64,000 nt of DNA from Taxillus chinensis (lineage: Eukaryota; Streptophyta; Magnoliopsida; Santalales; Loranthaceae), in the NCBI GenBank assembly GCA_023512835.1, contig CM042087.1:4994021-5058020 (forward strand). The letters are read 5' to 3'. A program made the translations under genes and the position numbers. Shown piece by piece: positions 53,175 to 64,000 of the stretch. The notes under the pieces are model-generated. The model was given only the letters and a program-made list of their open reading frames with translations. It did not search any database and was not told the origin of the DNA. Positions within the stretch are counted from its first letter, which is position 1; each line of letters begins with the position of its first letter.

Positions 53175-54302
53175 TTTATAGACAAACCCGAATTGGATAA
53201 GCCGATAAAGCCTTATGAATTGATCCGAGATCTTTGGTTTATTTGATCATTGCGAAGGTATGTTACAATCCAAAGATGCACTCTGAGAGCAAAGCTAAGG
53301 ACGGGGATACATAATCCTGATCCGGACAAGAGTGAGTAGTCGCCAAACACTTGGTAAAAACCAAGAACAAATACATACGGAATAAGGAACAATCCTACGG
53401 ACTAAGAACTTAAAGGATAAGCGCGGAGTAAGGAAACTAGACGCGGAGTAAAAAGAAACCAGATGCGGAGTAAGGAACCGGACTTATTACTCGCCCGGAG
53501 TAAGGAACTTACATACGGAGTAAGGAACTTACATACGGAGTAAGGAACTTACATGCGGAGTAAGGAACTTACATGCGGAGTAAGTGAACTTACATGCGGA
53601 GTAAGGAACTTACATGCGGAGTAAGGAAGCGGGCTAACACGGACTAAGGATTCCAAGATCGAATAGATACGGAGTAAGCAACCACCGACACGGAGTAAGG
53701 TTCCGAGCTCATTAACTACGGAGTAAGGAAAATACACCGGACCAAGAAGACACTCGCCCAACAAAACCGCATTTAAAGTTATCGCTCGGCCGTCCCGACG
53801 TAAGACGAACGCATTTAAACAAGAAGAATCTTACACGGGATCATCCGGATATGTGGACACAACCTTAATTGTATCCGAACTCACAAAGACACTTATACTC
53901 TTCAAATCCAAGATCTTGAGCTCCACAACCGCAGCAGCCAAGGCATGGACTACCGAGGGATAGAGGCGGAACGCTCCGGAACTTCAAGTTCCAAGGTTGC
54001 TCTTAGGAATGTTTTGTATAAATATTCATACTTATACTTCATGTAAAAAAGAGTGTGTGCTCAAAGGGGTAAAAAGAGAAAAAGGAACTTGGCTAGAGTG
54101 TGAGTTCAATTTTTGTAAACAGAGTGTAAGAGAGTGTTGCTTCTATTTTGTTAATCACCTTGTGATAATAAAAAAAAATACTTCACTATCTGGTTATTTC
54201 CCAGTGATTTATCACTTAAACTAGATAAGTCTTTGTGTCTTGAGAGAAAGAAAGAGTTCAAATAAGAGCCTATTCACCCCCCCTTAGGCCAAGGGACCAT
54301 CA
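53175..54302 (+). repeat. Copia C 5' LTR
   Basis: Matches the B LTR from 'caaaccc.gaattggat' (53182) to 'gggaccatca' (54302). The first bases (TGTTGGAT in B) are replaced by 'tttataga', so the exact edge is uncertain. It has a CGGAGTAAGG array (about 53415-53730) including six near-regular units with ACTTACAT, and a TATAAATAT box at about 54016. Confidence 0.85.
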
Positions 54303-54304
54303 AG

Positions 54305-54315
54305 TGGTATCGAGC
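54305..54315 (+). other. Primer binding site of copia C
   Basis: TGGTATCGAGC: the canonical TGGTATCAGAGC with CAG read as CG, two bases after the LTR, as in B. Confidence 0.8.
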
Positions 54316-54355
54316 AAGTTCTACTTCAAGTAGAGATCCCACCTTCAATCTCGAA

Positions 54356-56570
54356 ATGGCCGAAGAAAGCAAGATGCTATTCAACACTTGCCTTAACTCC
54401 AAGGTGCACAGGAGCCCGTCCCGAATCGAAGCAAGCAAGTGAAAAAGTCGACCCACCTCAACCTGCGCCGCCGCCGTTCTCAACCACGGAGTTCGGGTTT
54501 ACTCTAACGAAACCGCCCAAATTCACACCCGAGCTTTTCTCCCGGAAAGCTCGCATGAAGATGTTTATGGTTTGCCATGATCATCTTATGGGCCATGTCT
54601 TCATCGGAGATTCCAATTCCGATGACTATCGGAGAACATGGAGAAGGAGGCCAAAGACCGACGCCGAACTTACCAACGATGAAAGAGCCCGGCAAGGCGC
54701 TAGTGAAAAGGCTCGGCTTATGTTACATCGTCTTTGGATTCCGAGGCTACGTACGTCCAGGGCTGCACGACAAAGAAAAAGCCGTTTGGGACAAACCGAC
54801 AATCCTCATGAGGGAGTCGCCCCAGGTGCAATGTGATCCGTACTCTGTACGTAACTTTGAGAGTTTTAATCATAAACCGGGCGAATCACTTGAAAGCATC
54901 TATCGGAGATTCGGCAAGCTCATACTTGAACCAAGAGCAATGAGCATTACCAATCCCGGATCAAGACAAGTTCTTTCGCTCCTTGCCGGATCGCTACTAC
55001 CCAAACAACTCCGATGCAACGACAAAAACGGCAAGATGTTCCCTAAGAACTATATGGAGAGCAGGGACTCACGAAGTCGTTTAAGACTCGACGGAGATGA
55101 GAAAATAGCTCGGAAAGAAAAAGGGGTAGCTCTCAAAGCTGCATGTCTAAACATACCGAGGAATGATGATACGACGTATCCGACAATTCCGATTCCGACG
55201 AGGAGGAGGAGATAGCCCTTCTTGTCAAATCCTTTGAGCGATTCCTACGGAAAAGCGTAAAAGGGATCGAAGACGCCATCATCATCGTCCAACGGAAGGA
55301 GCGACCGGAGTCCAGCTCCCGGAATGTTTCAACCGTGGGAAAACCGGTCACCGGGCCAAGGAATGCAGGTCCAAAGCAAAGGTGGCCGAGAAAAGGACAA
55401 GGAACTCCTCGCCGCTCCACCTCGATAACAAAGAAGAGCAAGAGAAAGGCGTTCGTGACAAAAACATGAGGGCTCAAGAAGAGGAGGAACCTCGATGATG
55501 AGCCGACCACTAAGCCGAACGTCCGCCCCATGGCAAAGCCGAGGTACCTTCATCTTCGAGCTCCCGAGTAAATTAGAATCTCTTACTATTGCAGGATCAT
55601 GAAAAGAAAGAGAGACTAATAATTACTCAAATGTACAAAAGATATGGAAAGTCGAATAAACGTCTCGAATTTACTATTAATAGACTCGAAAAGGACGTCA
55701 CCGACTTCGAAGGAAAGGAAGCTTGGTATCATGATCAAGAGCTGAAAATCATTTGTAAATACCAATCTCTGGCCTAAAAGTTATAGAGAAAAGACTCGAA
55801 AATGAACCGAACAGAAAAGGAAATAAATCGTAAGGGCTAAAATCCGGGAAATAGCCTCTACCTTTAGACCGACCCGACGACATTCGAGTCAAACCTGGCC
55901 TAGGTTCTAACCATCAACCTCCATAGCTCAAGCTACCGAGTGCCCCGGATTTCACTCCTAAACTAACCAACTTATATCCCGTTATACATCTAAACCGTTG
56001 GATGGTTTCATTTCGTGGCACCATAGATATGATCATGGAACAGAGGTCACATCGCCCTCCCGAAGCAAGAAGACCCGTAACTAAAGATGAAGGGAAGGCC
56101 GCCGCAGTAAAGCCAAAAACCAGTAAGACCCAAAAAAGAAAAGACAAGGCTAAGGCCGACGCATTTAGGGCCAAGAGCGCGTCACCCAAACGTAATGGAT
56201 TAGGCCACAGGAACGAGAGAAAAACCGTAAAATCTAAGAGACCAGTATCCCCTGTTTGTACTTCACATTATAGGTCTGCCCATCCGTAGGAAATGGGTCA
56301 TTATCACTATGAATGTTGGAGTCTATCCATAGCTGGCTTTGTAATCAATTTCAATCAAATAAAGATCAGCCTTAATAAAAAGGGTTCTTCGAGCAAAACA
56401 AAATCTAAATCTAAAAAGAGGTCTCTCCCAAGAAAACCCAAATAAAAAGAAGCAAATGAAACTAACAAGTTAATGTCAACGGGAAAGCTAAGAGTCCTAA
56501 CAAAATCAAATCCGTAAATGTGACAATACGTCGCTCACTCTAACCGCCCAAACAAGTTGGGCACCAAAAG
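54356..56570 (+). pseudogene. gag: Copia C gag (fragmented)
   Basis: Starts at ATG 54356 (MAEESKMLFNT). Recognisable parts by comparison with B: 'TKPPKFTPELF' (about 54510-54545), 'NHKPGESLESIYRRFGKLI' (about 54870-54925), a damaged knuckle region near 55322-55365, the coiled-coil extension (55560-55860), the Lys/Ala-rich basic tract (56080-56240) and the second knuckle remnant 'GHYHYECW' (about 56298-56325). Many 1-2-nt losses break the frame. A TAA lies near 56574, where B also has its gag stop. Confidence 0.85.
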
Positions 56571-56629
56571 GTAAATCGTTGTCTTTCAGAGCATCTCCGG
56601 AATGAATGCCAGATCACTTGAAGTTAAAG

Positions 56630-56995
56630 ATCAATCAAAGCAAGTGGATCCTTGATAGTGGATGCTCCGGACATATGACGGTGACCAGACTCTGCTTGTA
56701 GAGTTAATGATAAACAAGGTCCATCCGTTTCATATGGCGACAACAAAGAAAGGTAAGACCGTCGGGTATGGCACTTTAACTAACGCTATCAATCACTAAA
56801 GTTGCACTAGTGAAGGTTTAAAGCATAATTTGCTAAGTCGAGAACTAGTGACAAAGGATTTATCGTTTCTTTTTGTCCAACACCAGACAAAGAAGAGAAA
56901 ACTTATCCGGAGATGTTAAGTTATCCGGATCAAAAGACGGGGACATATATTCAAGGGTCTTAAGAAAAATTCTTCGACCCGTATGCTTCCTCACG
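56630..56995 (+). pseudogene. pol: Copia C protease
   Basis: 'KWILDSGCSGHM' with the active Asp-Ser-Gly is readable at about 56645-56685. The rest follows B to 'ENLSGDVKLSGSKDGDIYS' with several frameshifts. Confidence 0.85.
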
Positions 56996-57870
56996 AAAGC
57001 AACAGATGAAGATAAGTGGTTATGGCACAAGCGATGCGCACATTTAAATTTTAAGACTTTGTCTAAATTGGCCACTTGATCTTGTCACTGGTCTACCCAA
57101 ACTCAAGTTCTCCAGAGACACTCGTCGAGAATGCCAACTTGGTAAACGGACCAAACACGCCTTTAAGAGCAAATCAGCTTAACTCAATAACGCTCCCTCT
57201 CGAACTTCTTCATATGGACCTATGTGGTCCTATATCTCGTTTCATCACTAGCAAAAGTGGAGATATACCCTTGTGGTTATCGATGATTTCACCGATACAC
57301 ATGGGTGATGTTCCCAAATCAAAGGATCAAACTTTTGAACATCTGTAGATCTCTTCAATCGGATAAGCAACTCACAAGGACCGAGCATTAAAGCATCGGA
57401 GTGATCATGGTACAATTTGACTTTTCTAAATGAGATCATATTGTTCAACAGGGCATACAAAGATGACTTCTCTCGCTCCCTAACCCCACAACAAAAAGGG
57501 GTAGCCGAGCGCAAGAATCGAACTTTAGTAAGCTGGTAGATCCATGTTAGCAGGGGCAACGCTTCCTCTCGCCCATGGGTCAAGCCGTGTCCACCGCCCG
57601 CTATGTTCAACGAACTCTAATAAATAAATCTACCATGAAAACACCCTATGAGATGTGGAGAGGACGAAAACCTTCAATTTCACATTTCGAGCCTTTGGGT
57701 GTACTTGCATATACCGATAAATGGCAAAAGAGACCCGAATAAATTTGAACCAAAAATCAGATGATGGGATTTTGTCGGATACTCACTTCATAGCAAGGCT
57801 TATCGGGTCTTCAATAGAAAACTTTTTAAAGTTAAGAATCTATCCATGTAACCTTTGATAAGCTAATCTT
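56996..57870 (+). pseudogene. pol: Copia C integrase
   Basis: 'WLWHKRCAHLNFKTLSKLA' (zinc-finger His residues, about 57018-57075), the 'ECQLG..'-type Cys pair (57125-57150), 'LLHMDLCGPI' with catalytic Asp (about 57205-57235), a 'SDHG' segment (57400), 'GVAERKNRT' with Glu (57497-57525) and 'MKTPYEMW' onward (57630). The order is that of B; the frame is broken repeatedly. Confidence 0.85.
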
Positions 57871-58439
57871 GTTTGGTCAAAAGTCGGTCCTTCAAATTCC
57901 AATATGCAAGTCATGGACAGAACGCCGATTACTCAAAGTTTATGAATATTCCGTTACACATCCCGACCGTATCCCGACCAACCACGTGGCATCAGCGAAA
58001 CACAACGAAATTTTATGGATGATGCTACGGATGACTCGACCGGACACCACTTAGCCCGGACAAACTCCTACGGATACACAAAATTCCGGGGCCCCTTCAA
58101 GTTCGTCCGGACTAGTTAACACCGGAAGAAACAAGTGTGCAGTAACCAACTAGTTCTTCCGTACCTTAATTACGGGCGAAGCTCAATCGGTCGATACAAC
58201 CGAACCACCCAATCTGGAAGAGCTTCAAATTGTTCAAGATCACCAACACATGCACTGTAATTATGTGGACCCGAAACCATCCCCGATCAAGTGATTGGTG
58301 ATCCTACTGCTGGTTAAGAACAAGAGCAGCCACCTCAAACATGAGTCTTTACTCATGCTTTATCTCAAATAGAACCAAAGGTGGTAGATGAAGCTCTTCA
58401 AGATTCAAACCGGATAGAGGCCAGCAAGAAGAGTCAATC

Positions 58440-59170
58440 AATTTAAGAGAAATAATGTGTGGACCTTAGTACCAAGGCCTAAGTCTCAGAAGTCATTGGC
58501 GTTAAATGGGTGTTCGGAACAAGCTTGATACGGATGGAATAGGAATCCGGAACAAAGCCAGACCGGTAGCCAAAGGATATCGTCAAGAAGTAAGGAATAG
58601 ATATGATGAAACCTTTGCCCGGTCGCAAAGACTTGAGGCAATCCGAATGTTTGGCGATGCTTCATATGAAAACTTCATAGTTTATCAAAAGGACGTCAAG
58701 AGCGCATTCCCAAGGAGACCTTCAAGAGGAGGTGATGAACAACCTCCCGGCTTCATTGAACCTAAGGCAAGGACATCTTGTCTACAAACTTCGTAAAGCT
58801 CTATATGGCTTAAGCAAGCTCCAAGAGCCTGGTACGACACACTCGTCGAATTCTACTTGCCATAACTTCCAAAAAGGGAAGATAGACACCACCCTATTTC
58901 TACGACAAGAGAAAGGACACACTCGATCATACAAATATACGTGGACGTATCATTTTCGGATCAACGAACCAAGCTTTGTGAAGAGTTTGCTAAGTTGATG
59001 ACAGGCAAGTTTGAAATGAGCATGATGGGAGAACCGCCCTACTTCTTGGAATTAAGTCAAACAATTAAAGGAAGGAATCTTTATCAATCAGGCAAGTACA
59101 CTCGCGATCTAATTAAGAAGTTTGGTATGGAAGGTTCATCCCGTCAAAACTCCAATGCCGCGCCAAGTTA
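58440..59170 (+). pseudogene. pol: Copia C reverse transcriptase
   Basis: Recognisable: 'FRNKLDTDG' region (58515), '[11 protein letters not shown]', 'DVKSAF' (58690), 'PPGFIEPKA' (58745), 'LRKALYG' (58788), a disrupted YVDD box near 58935-58960, and '[21 protein letters not shown]' (58970-59030). Differences from B are single- or double-base gaps, many at CTG or CAG. The linker 57871-58439 between integrase and RT is acidic and Ser/Pro-rich as in B. Confidence 0.87.
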
Positions 59171-59830
59171 GATCGGATGGACGGCATATCAAGAAGTGAC
59201 CGATTACGAGGGATGATCGATCCTTGCCTATCTTACAAAGAAGTCGCCCGGACATTATGTTTGCAACTGCATTTGTGCACGATATCGGCAAATCCCAAGG
59301 AGTCACATATGCTTCATGTAAAACGGATATTAAGGTATCTCAAAGGGACGATGAATTTGGGCCCTACCCAAAGGAGTCCAACTTCACCTTATCCGGGTAC
59401 TCATGCCGACTTCGCTGGATGTCGATCGACAGGAAAGCACAAGCGGTACGTGTCGGTTTTTGAAATAGATTGATCTCATGGTTCAAGTAGAAGCGAGAAT
59501 CCGTATCAACCTCACCGCCAGGCGGAATATATAGCCGCTTGAAGTTGTCGCGCAACTACTTTGGATGAAAGTCAACTTACCGACTACGGATTCGCCATGT
59601 CCTCTATTCCACTTTACCGACAACACTAGGCAATTGCCATCAGAACAATCCCGTCATGCATCCTAAGACGAAGCACATTGAGGTTATCACTTCATACGCA
59701 TCATGTTCTCAAAAACCATATTTCACTCGGAACATGTTGCCACCAAGATCAATTAGCAGACATATTTACAAAGCCTCTACCGATGCAGGTTTTCCAACTA
59801 CTCTTCCGATTAGGTAGCTCACCTTCTCGC
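59171..59830 (+). pseudogene. pol: Copia C RNase H
   Basis: 'NPKESHMLHVKRILRYLKGTMN' (59290-59355) and 'TKPLP'-like sequence near 59770-59785 frame the RNase H region, with the aligned 'YCDNTSAIA' and 'MHPKMKHIE' segments degraded in between. It ends where B pol ends. Confidence 0.82.
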
Positions 59831-61430
59831 TAGTCATTTGAGTTACCCAACAAGATATTTACTCACGCACCATGCATTGTATGTTTACCGAAAGTAGTAG
59901 AAACTCTCACCCGTATTGCCATCATACTTACCGCTCAACGGTTTCATGCTTCATATTAATCTCAACCTCATTATGGGAGGACGCGCGTTTCCCGATCAAG
60001 TGTTTAAAGCTAACATAATTACAGTTATATGATTTACCTCACCGATTCATGATCTTCACATCCATTAATCACCACATGACCAAAGCATGTTCATTTAGAT
60101 TACCTATTAACGGCATAGTAAGAAGTGAAATGGGCTAGCTTGAATGCCTGGTGGATGAATACACAAACGCATTCGACAGCTTCGAAGTATAGTTTTCAAT
60201 AAGATGGAAAAGGCTGAACTACAAATTGGAACGGTCAACCGAGAGGATCGCACAATCTACGGGGAGAAAATGCTTTATATTTTATTCAAGAATACCCCCG
60301 TATATGTCTCATGACCTTTTCCTTGACTGCCTATCCGAGGGGGAGCTTTTCATTGAGAGGATTAAATGATCTACGGGGAGCAAAGCAAGAACCCCTAATA
60401 TGTCTCGGATTCTCCCCCTCTACGCTTACTTCCTGGATCTGACCGACATGCCGTTTTAAATCGAAAAGTGGCATGTTTGGATGTATTTTCTTTCTTCAAC
60501 CATGATTTTAATCACTAATCATCTGCATTCTTTTGACATGTGTTCACCTTATCATTACACACTCATGAATCCTAATGAAGCCAAATCATAGATCTTTAAT
60601 TAATCTTAGCTACGCGCTCAAAAAGACGGTTTCGTATGTTACCTATATGAACTGTGATTGCTATCCACATATGCCCTAATTCAAGAATATGATCACTTTC
60701 ACATTGCTACGCCTACTACATTCTTAGCCAGCATGAGTTCGCTTTCTTATTAGTTCGGATTATGTTGTTTTTCACCGATTATCTTCTTAACCGTACTAAC
60801 CTTGCCTGGTTTTGTATTTTCGATATCTTTATTTAGCTACAGGTTCAGATTTTCTTTGCAACCATATTGATAAACCAGTCCATAGTCTCGGATTTGAAGT
60901 GTTGTGGTACTTCTCTCTCTTCACTTATTATCGCAAAGGAATCACTCTACATTCTCACCAAACTCGTTTATGACGGACAAGGTCTATTATTCATCCGGAT
61001 ACTCTTTCACGAATATTATTAACTCCGGATAGTGTCGGCTCTTTCCTCGACTCGACTTTGTTCAATTGTGACAATCCACGTATACTCATATGTCGCATGC
61101 TTTTGAGGAGGAATAAGATGATTCATTAAATGCCTATCTCGGGTGCACATACACTTCTCTGGATGGCAACCAGTTGTAATCTCTACTTGGTCAGCGGTCT
61201 CCACGACATCGTTTTATATGGAGACGCCGATATCCGGACAAATGACATCAGATGTCGCGCGGGTCCCCACCTCACTCCCACATTCCTAGACCCGCCGACA
61301 TTTGCGGACTCGGTCTTATATGTTCGATCATTCCGCGAAGCACGAGTATTGCCATTTCAAATCCCTAACCCTTGTTGCCCTCTACCGTCAAGACCTCACC
61401 TTTCCTCTTTTCCTTCCCATCAAATCCGCA
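59831..61430 (+). other. Copia C spacer between pol and ORF3
   Basis: 1.6 kb colinear with B 19047-20719. It keeps the two PPT-like islands ('ctacggggagaaaatgc' at 60258, 'gatctacggggagcaaag' at 60368) and the pyrimidine-rich leader before ORF3. No gene. Confidence 0.75.
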
Positions 61431-63990
61431 ATGGCACCCAATCTTTCTTTCGGCGTTACTCGCGGCGGCCATCTCGTTGATTGGAATGCGTCTCGATCCT
61501 CCGGATTGGTTTCACCAGCTTCGCCCTCTTCTTGAAGCCTCGCACATACTTAACCTGGTCTCCAATCCCATCGATCTTCTTATCGATGACATTCTTGAGT
61601 ATTACCAACGGATTCGCCGCACCACCGATTCCATAACCTCTCATGTCCCTAATCCATCATCATCACTCCGGCCGTTCCCGCGCCGCTCTCACCTTCCTCT
61701 TGGTGAACCACAGCGTCCGGATGCCGAACCATGGCGGCTTCTATGGGGTGCACGTCCAAAGGGAAGGAATACAAGGTGAAACCTTCCAGGGTCGCTATCG
61801 ACGTATGGCGACTATTCTAAGTCGATGCCTACCGGTGCACATCCGCCCGGACTCGCTCCGTACGATCTTCACCGGCCATGTACGGCGTCTTTGAAGGTCT
61901 TCCAATGGATTGGGGATGTTCTTATTTCGTTTGCTACAAAATGGTCCCAAAACCATTCCTTCGGGCGATCTCGCATTGTCTTCCGGATCTTCGCCGACCA
62001 TTTCGCCCAGTTGATGGTTCGTTTCCCTCGGCTCTTTACCTTCGTCACCTACGCCGGACGGGAACATGACCGCCGCCGACCCAATGTAGCTCCCGCGTTC
62101 TCCCCGCCCCGAACAACAAGGCAGCCGTGGTGACCCCTCCGACGCCCAAGCCCACGAGGTCGCTTCGCACACCGATCCTCCCGGATTCGGTCCGTTGTCG
62201 CGCCCTCCCACTCACGGGCCCCCGCCAAGCGTCCGTGCTGAACCGTCCGAGGTGCGGGGCCTCTCGCCGCAGGCGCCTAAAGTCGTTTCCCCACCCCCTC
62301 GCCCGATGTCCCCACTCCCCCACATCCGCTAAGCCGCCGCGGTGATACCGCCGTTGCCGTCGCCACCGCCGATGTCCCGGCCGCTCTCCAAGCCCCCTTG
62401 CCCCTACCTCAACCCCGAGATTACCTTGACCATCTCTCCGCGTCACCTTAACGGACCCGGCCCGTTTCGCCTGCCCACACCTCTTCCATTCCCGACACCG
62501 ATCTCCGGTGTTTTACACCCGCAATACCCAATCCCCGAGACTATGATCATCCGGAATCGGACCACGGCTTTCTACGCAGGCCGCCATTCCCGATGTGTCT
62601 TCCCTACACCTCGGCCCGCCCTGTACCCGAAGTCCTTCTACCGCTAAGGCTGGACCCTCTTCTCCCGCCGCCGCGATTCCCGTGGTTGACTTGTCCGGTC
62701 AAAGCGGGTCTTGCTCCGGATGCCTCCGACGCTCCGGATGCCTCGATGCTCCGGATGCTCCCTCGCTGCCGCACTCCCGCGGACTCCTCCGCCCACCGCA
62801 CTCCCGCCCCGTTCATGCGGGGAGTCCTCCAAAGCTCCAGAGTTAGCACTTGGGCTGCCTCGTTTGGCACGGTCCACCCGATGCCGTGCTTTCCGCTCAC
62901 TGGACCGCCAGCCCACGCTCATAGCGCCCAAATTTCCGCCATCGCCGCCAAAGTTATGCCCTCGGCGCCCAACTACTCTCCGCCCTCACCGACTCCTACT
63001 TCCATTGAGCGAAAATGGATCTTGTCGCCACCCCGTTCATTCACCGTCACTCCTTCGCGATCCGGCGCATACTGGCTCGTCCCCCGTTGCTTCCCGGCGA
63101 TCCGCCAAACCGGGGAGAAAGTGTCATTTGATCCGTCTACCCTTCGCCCCACAACCATCTTTCCGGACCAAAGCGGCCCGCCACTTCGTGCTTCAGGGAG
63201 TTCAAATTCCCAAACGAAGCCGCTTCTCTCAACCAAGCTCCTCTACCGCACCCGCCTCCCCTCCATCCCCATCCGCAGCCGATACCTTCCTCCCATCCCA
63301 GTTTGACCCGTCTCGATGCGGATGGAAGCTGCGCAAGGCAATGAAAGCCTAGCCGCGTCTCGCCGAGAGAAGATGTCTTTCTGAAAGTATCCTTTCTCTC
63401 CGGCCGACATTCGACTCTTTGTTCGGAGAAAGGACTCTTACTACGTAAGACATTGACAACTTCTCGAGGGCCGCTAAGATGGAGATGAGGCCGTTTCCAT
63501 CTCTTTACGAAGACGGGCACTTGTTTAAGTTCCGCCATGTTGGAATGAGGGCTATCTTCCCGGTGGGAGTTAATTCAGACTTACATTGACGGAACCGCCG
63601 AGGATAGCAAGCCATGGAAAACTCTCTCAACCATCCTCATTCGTACCGGATCATGTCGCCACACTTCATGATGGCGTCTTATGATTCAGGCCAAGCAGAT
63701 GATTCTCATTGATTCATCAGATTGTGGAGCACTCGTTAGAAGAATCAATGGGAACCTCTGTGTCTCGTACTAACCGAAGCCGTGAAGAAAGCCGGATTAT
63801 ATGAAGAGTTGGGTATCACACCCCCGCGTTTGACCGAGAAACTCAAGGCGACATTCCGGGGCAAGAAGCAAGGCCACAACAAACGGATGGAGATAGGCAA
63901 GGAGCCTTTGTTTGTCATTTCATCAAATCGTTCTTAATCTGGACAAACATTGGAGCCAACACCCACCTTTACATGCACAGACAATGGAGC
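61431..63990 (+). pseudogene. Copia C ORF3: transposon-domain/Ulp1-like fusion (fragmented)
   Basis: Starts at ATG 61431 (MAPNLSFGVTRGGHLVDWN), aligned with B 20720. Recognisable: 'FHQLRPLLEASHILNLVSNPIDLLIDDILEYYQRIR' region (61510-61620), 'HLPLGEPQRPDAE' (61690-61730), the Ser/Pro/Ala-rich linker (62100-62900), 'FQTKRSRFSQ'-like sequence near 63215, and the protease region with 'KQMILID' (about 63695-63715) and 'EELGITP' (63805-63825). The codon region that holds the catalytic Cys in B ('GDSCGAF') reads differently here (63888-63908). Where B has stops (22373, 22469), C keeps sense-like codons. Presence in both copies shows ORF3 is a family feature. Confidence 0.75.
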
Positions 63991-64000
63991 TAAGAGAGAA

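Larger units (their letters stand above)
53175..64000 (+). mobile_element. Copia element C (SIRE/Maximus-like), 3' end outside window
   Basis: Same family and gene order as B: LTR, PBS, gag, protease, integrase, RT, RNase H, spacer and ORF3; the window ends near the end of ORF3. Similarity to B is high, but small deletions and substitutions occur every few tens of bases, concentrated at CAG and CTG. Every gene is therefore fragmented. It may be a better-preserved element than it looks, because the pattern suggests systematic sequencing error. Confidence 0.9.

Noticed and set aside
62045..63538. Long minus-strand Gly/Arg-rich frames opposite ORF3 of element C
   Set aside because: GC-rich, low-complexity shadows of the Ser/Pro/Ala-rich ORF3 linker; no domain recognised.

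Overview
The window is plant nuclear DNA made almost entirely of nested LTR retrotransposons. The evidence is Ty1/copia and Ty3/gypsy polyproteins, initiator tRNA-Met primer binding sites, polypurine tracts, matching long terminal repeats (LTRs) and perfect 5-bp target site duplications (TSDs). I find no host protein-coding gene. It looks like a repeat-rich chromosome region of an angiosperm; the species cannot be named from sequence alone.

Layout. (1) 1-1302: the end of a gypsy LTR cut by the window edge. (2) 1303-5453: minus-strand copia element A (SIRE/Maximus type) with a decayed gag, a 402-bp insertion carrying 5S rRNA-like sequence and 17-bp TSDs, a 5' LTR (3381-4721) and its flank. The block 2921-5020 is tandemly duplicated; the second copy starts at 5024 and was later split twice. 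(3) 5454-28382: plus-strand gypsy element G1 (TSD TACCT) inserted in copy two. Its 3' LTR was itself hit by plus-strand copia element B (12012-24906, TSD ATTTA). A 500-N gap at 25530-26029 sits beside a sequence duplication that looks like an assembly artefact. (4) 28419-39159: copy two's LTR, split by minus-strand gypsy element G2 (28869-38163), the best preserved gypsy element here. (5) 39906-46274: a small minus-strand copia element D (TSD CTTGC) with internal deletions; a solo gypsy LTR (43564-45911, TSD ATAAT) sits inside its gag. (6) 46280-53174: mostly anonymous AT-rich sequence with a putative MITE, plus a hAT-like non-autonomous element (50204-52092) split by a solo copia LTR (50587-51910, TSD ACAAT). 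(7) 53175-64000: copia element C, a full-order copy of B running off the window end.

Most interesting biology: elements B and C carry, between pol and the 3' LTR, a third gene of about 890 codons. It joins a plant-transposon-type N-terminal domain, a Ser/Pro/Ala-rich linker and a C-terminal Ulp1/SENP-like (C48) cysteine protease with His, Asp, Gln and Cys all in place in B. Other notable points are the 5S-derived SINE-like insertion, a duplicated polypurine/LTR-junction motif shared by both gypsy families, LTR sub-repeat arrays, and paired palindromes upstream of the gypsy TATA box.

Data quality: element C differs from B mainly at CAG/CTG trinucleotides (changed to CG, CCG or CAA). This looks more like systematic base-calling error at methylated CHG sites than natural decay, so reading frames after about 53175 should not be trusted. 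All boundaries were read by eye.
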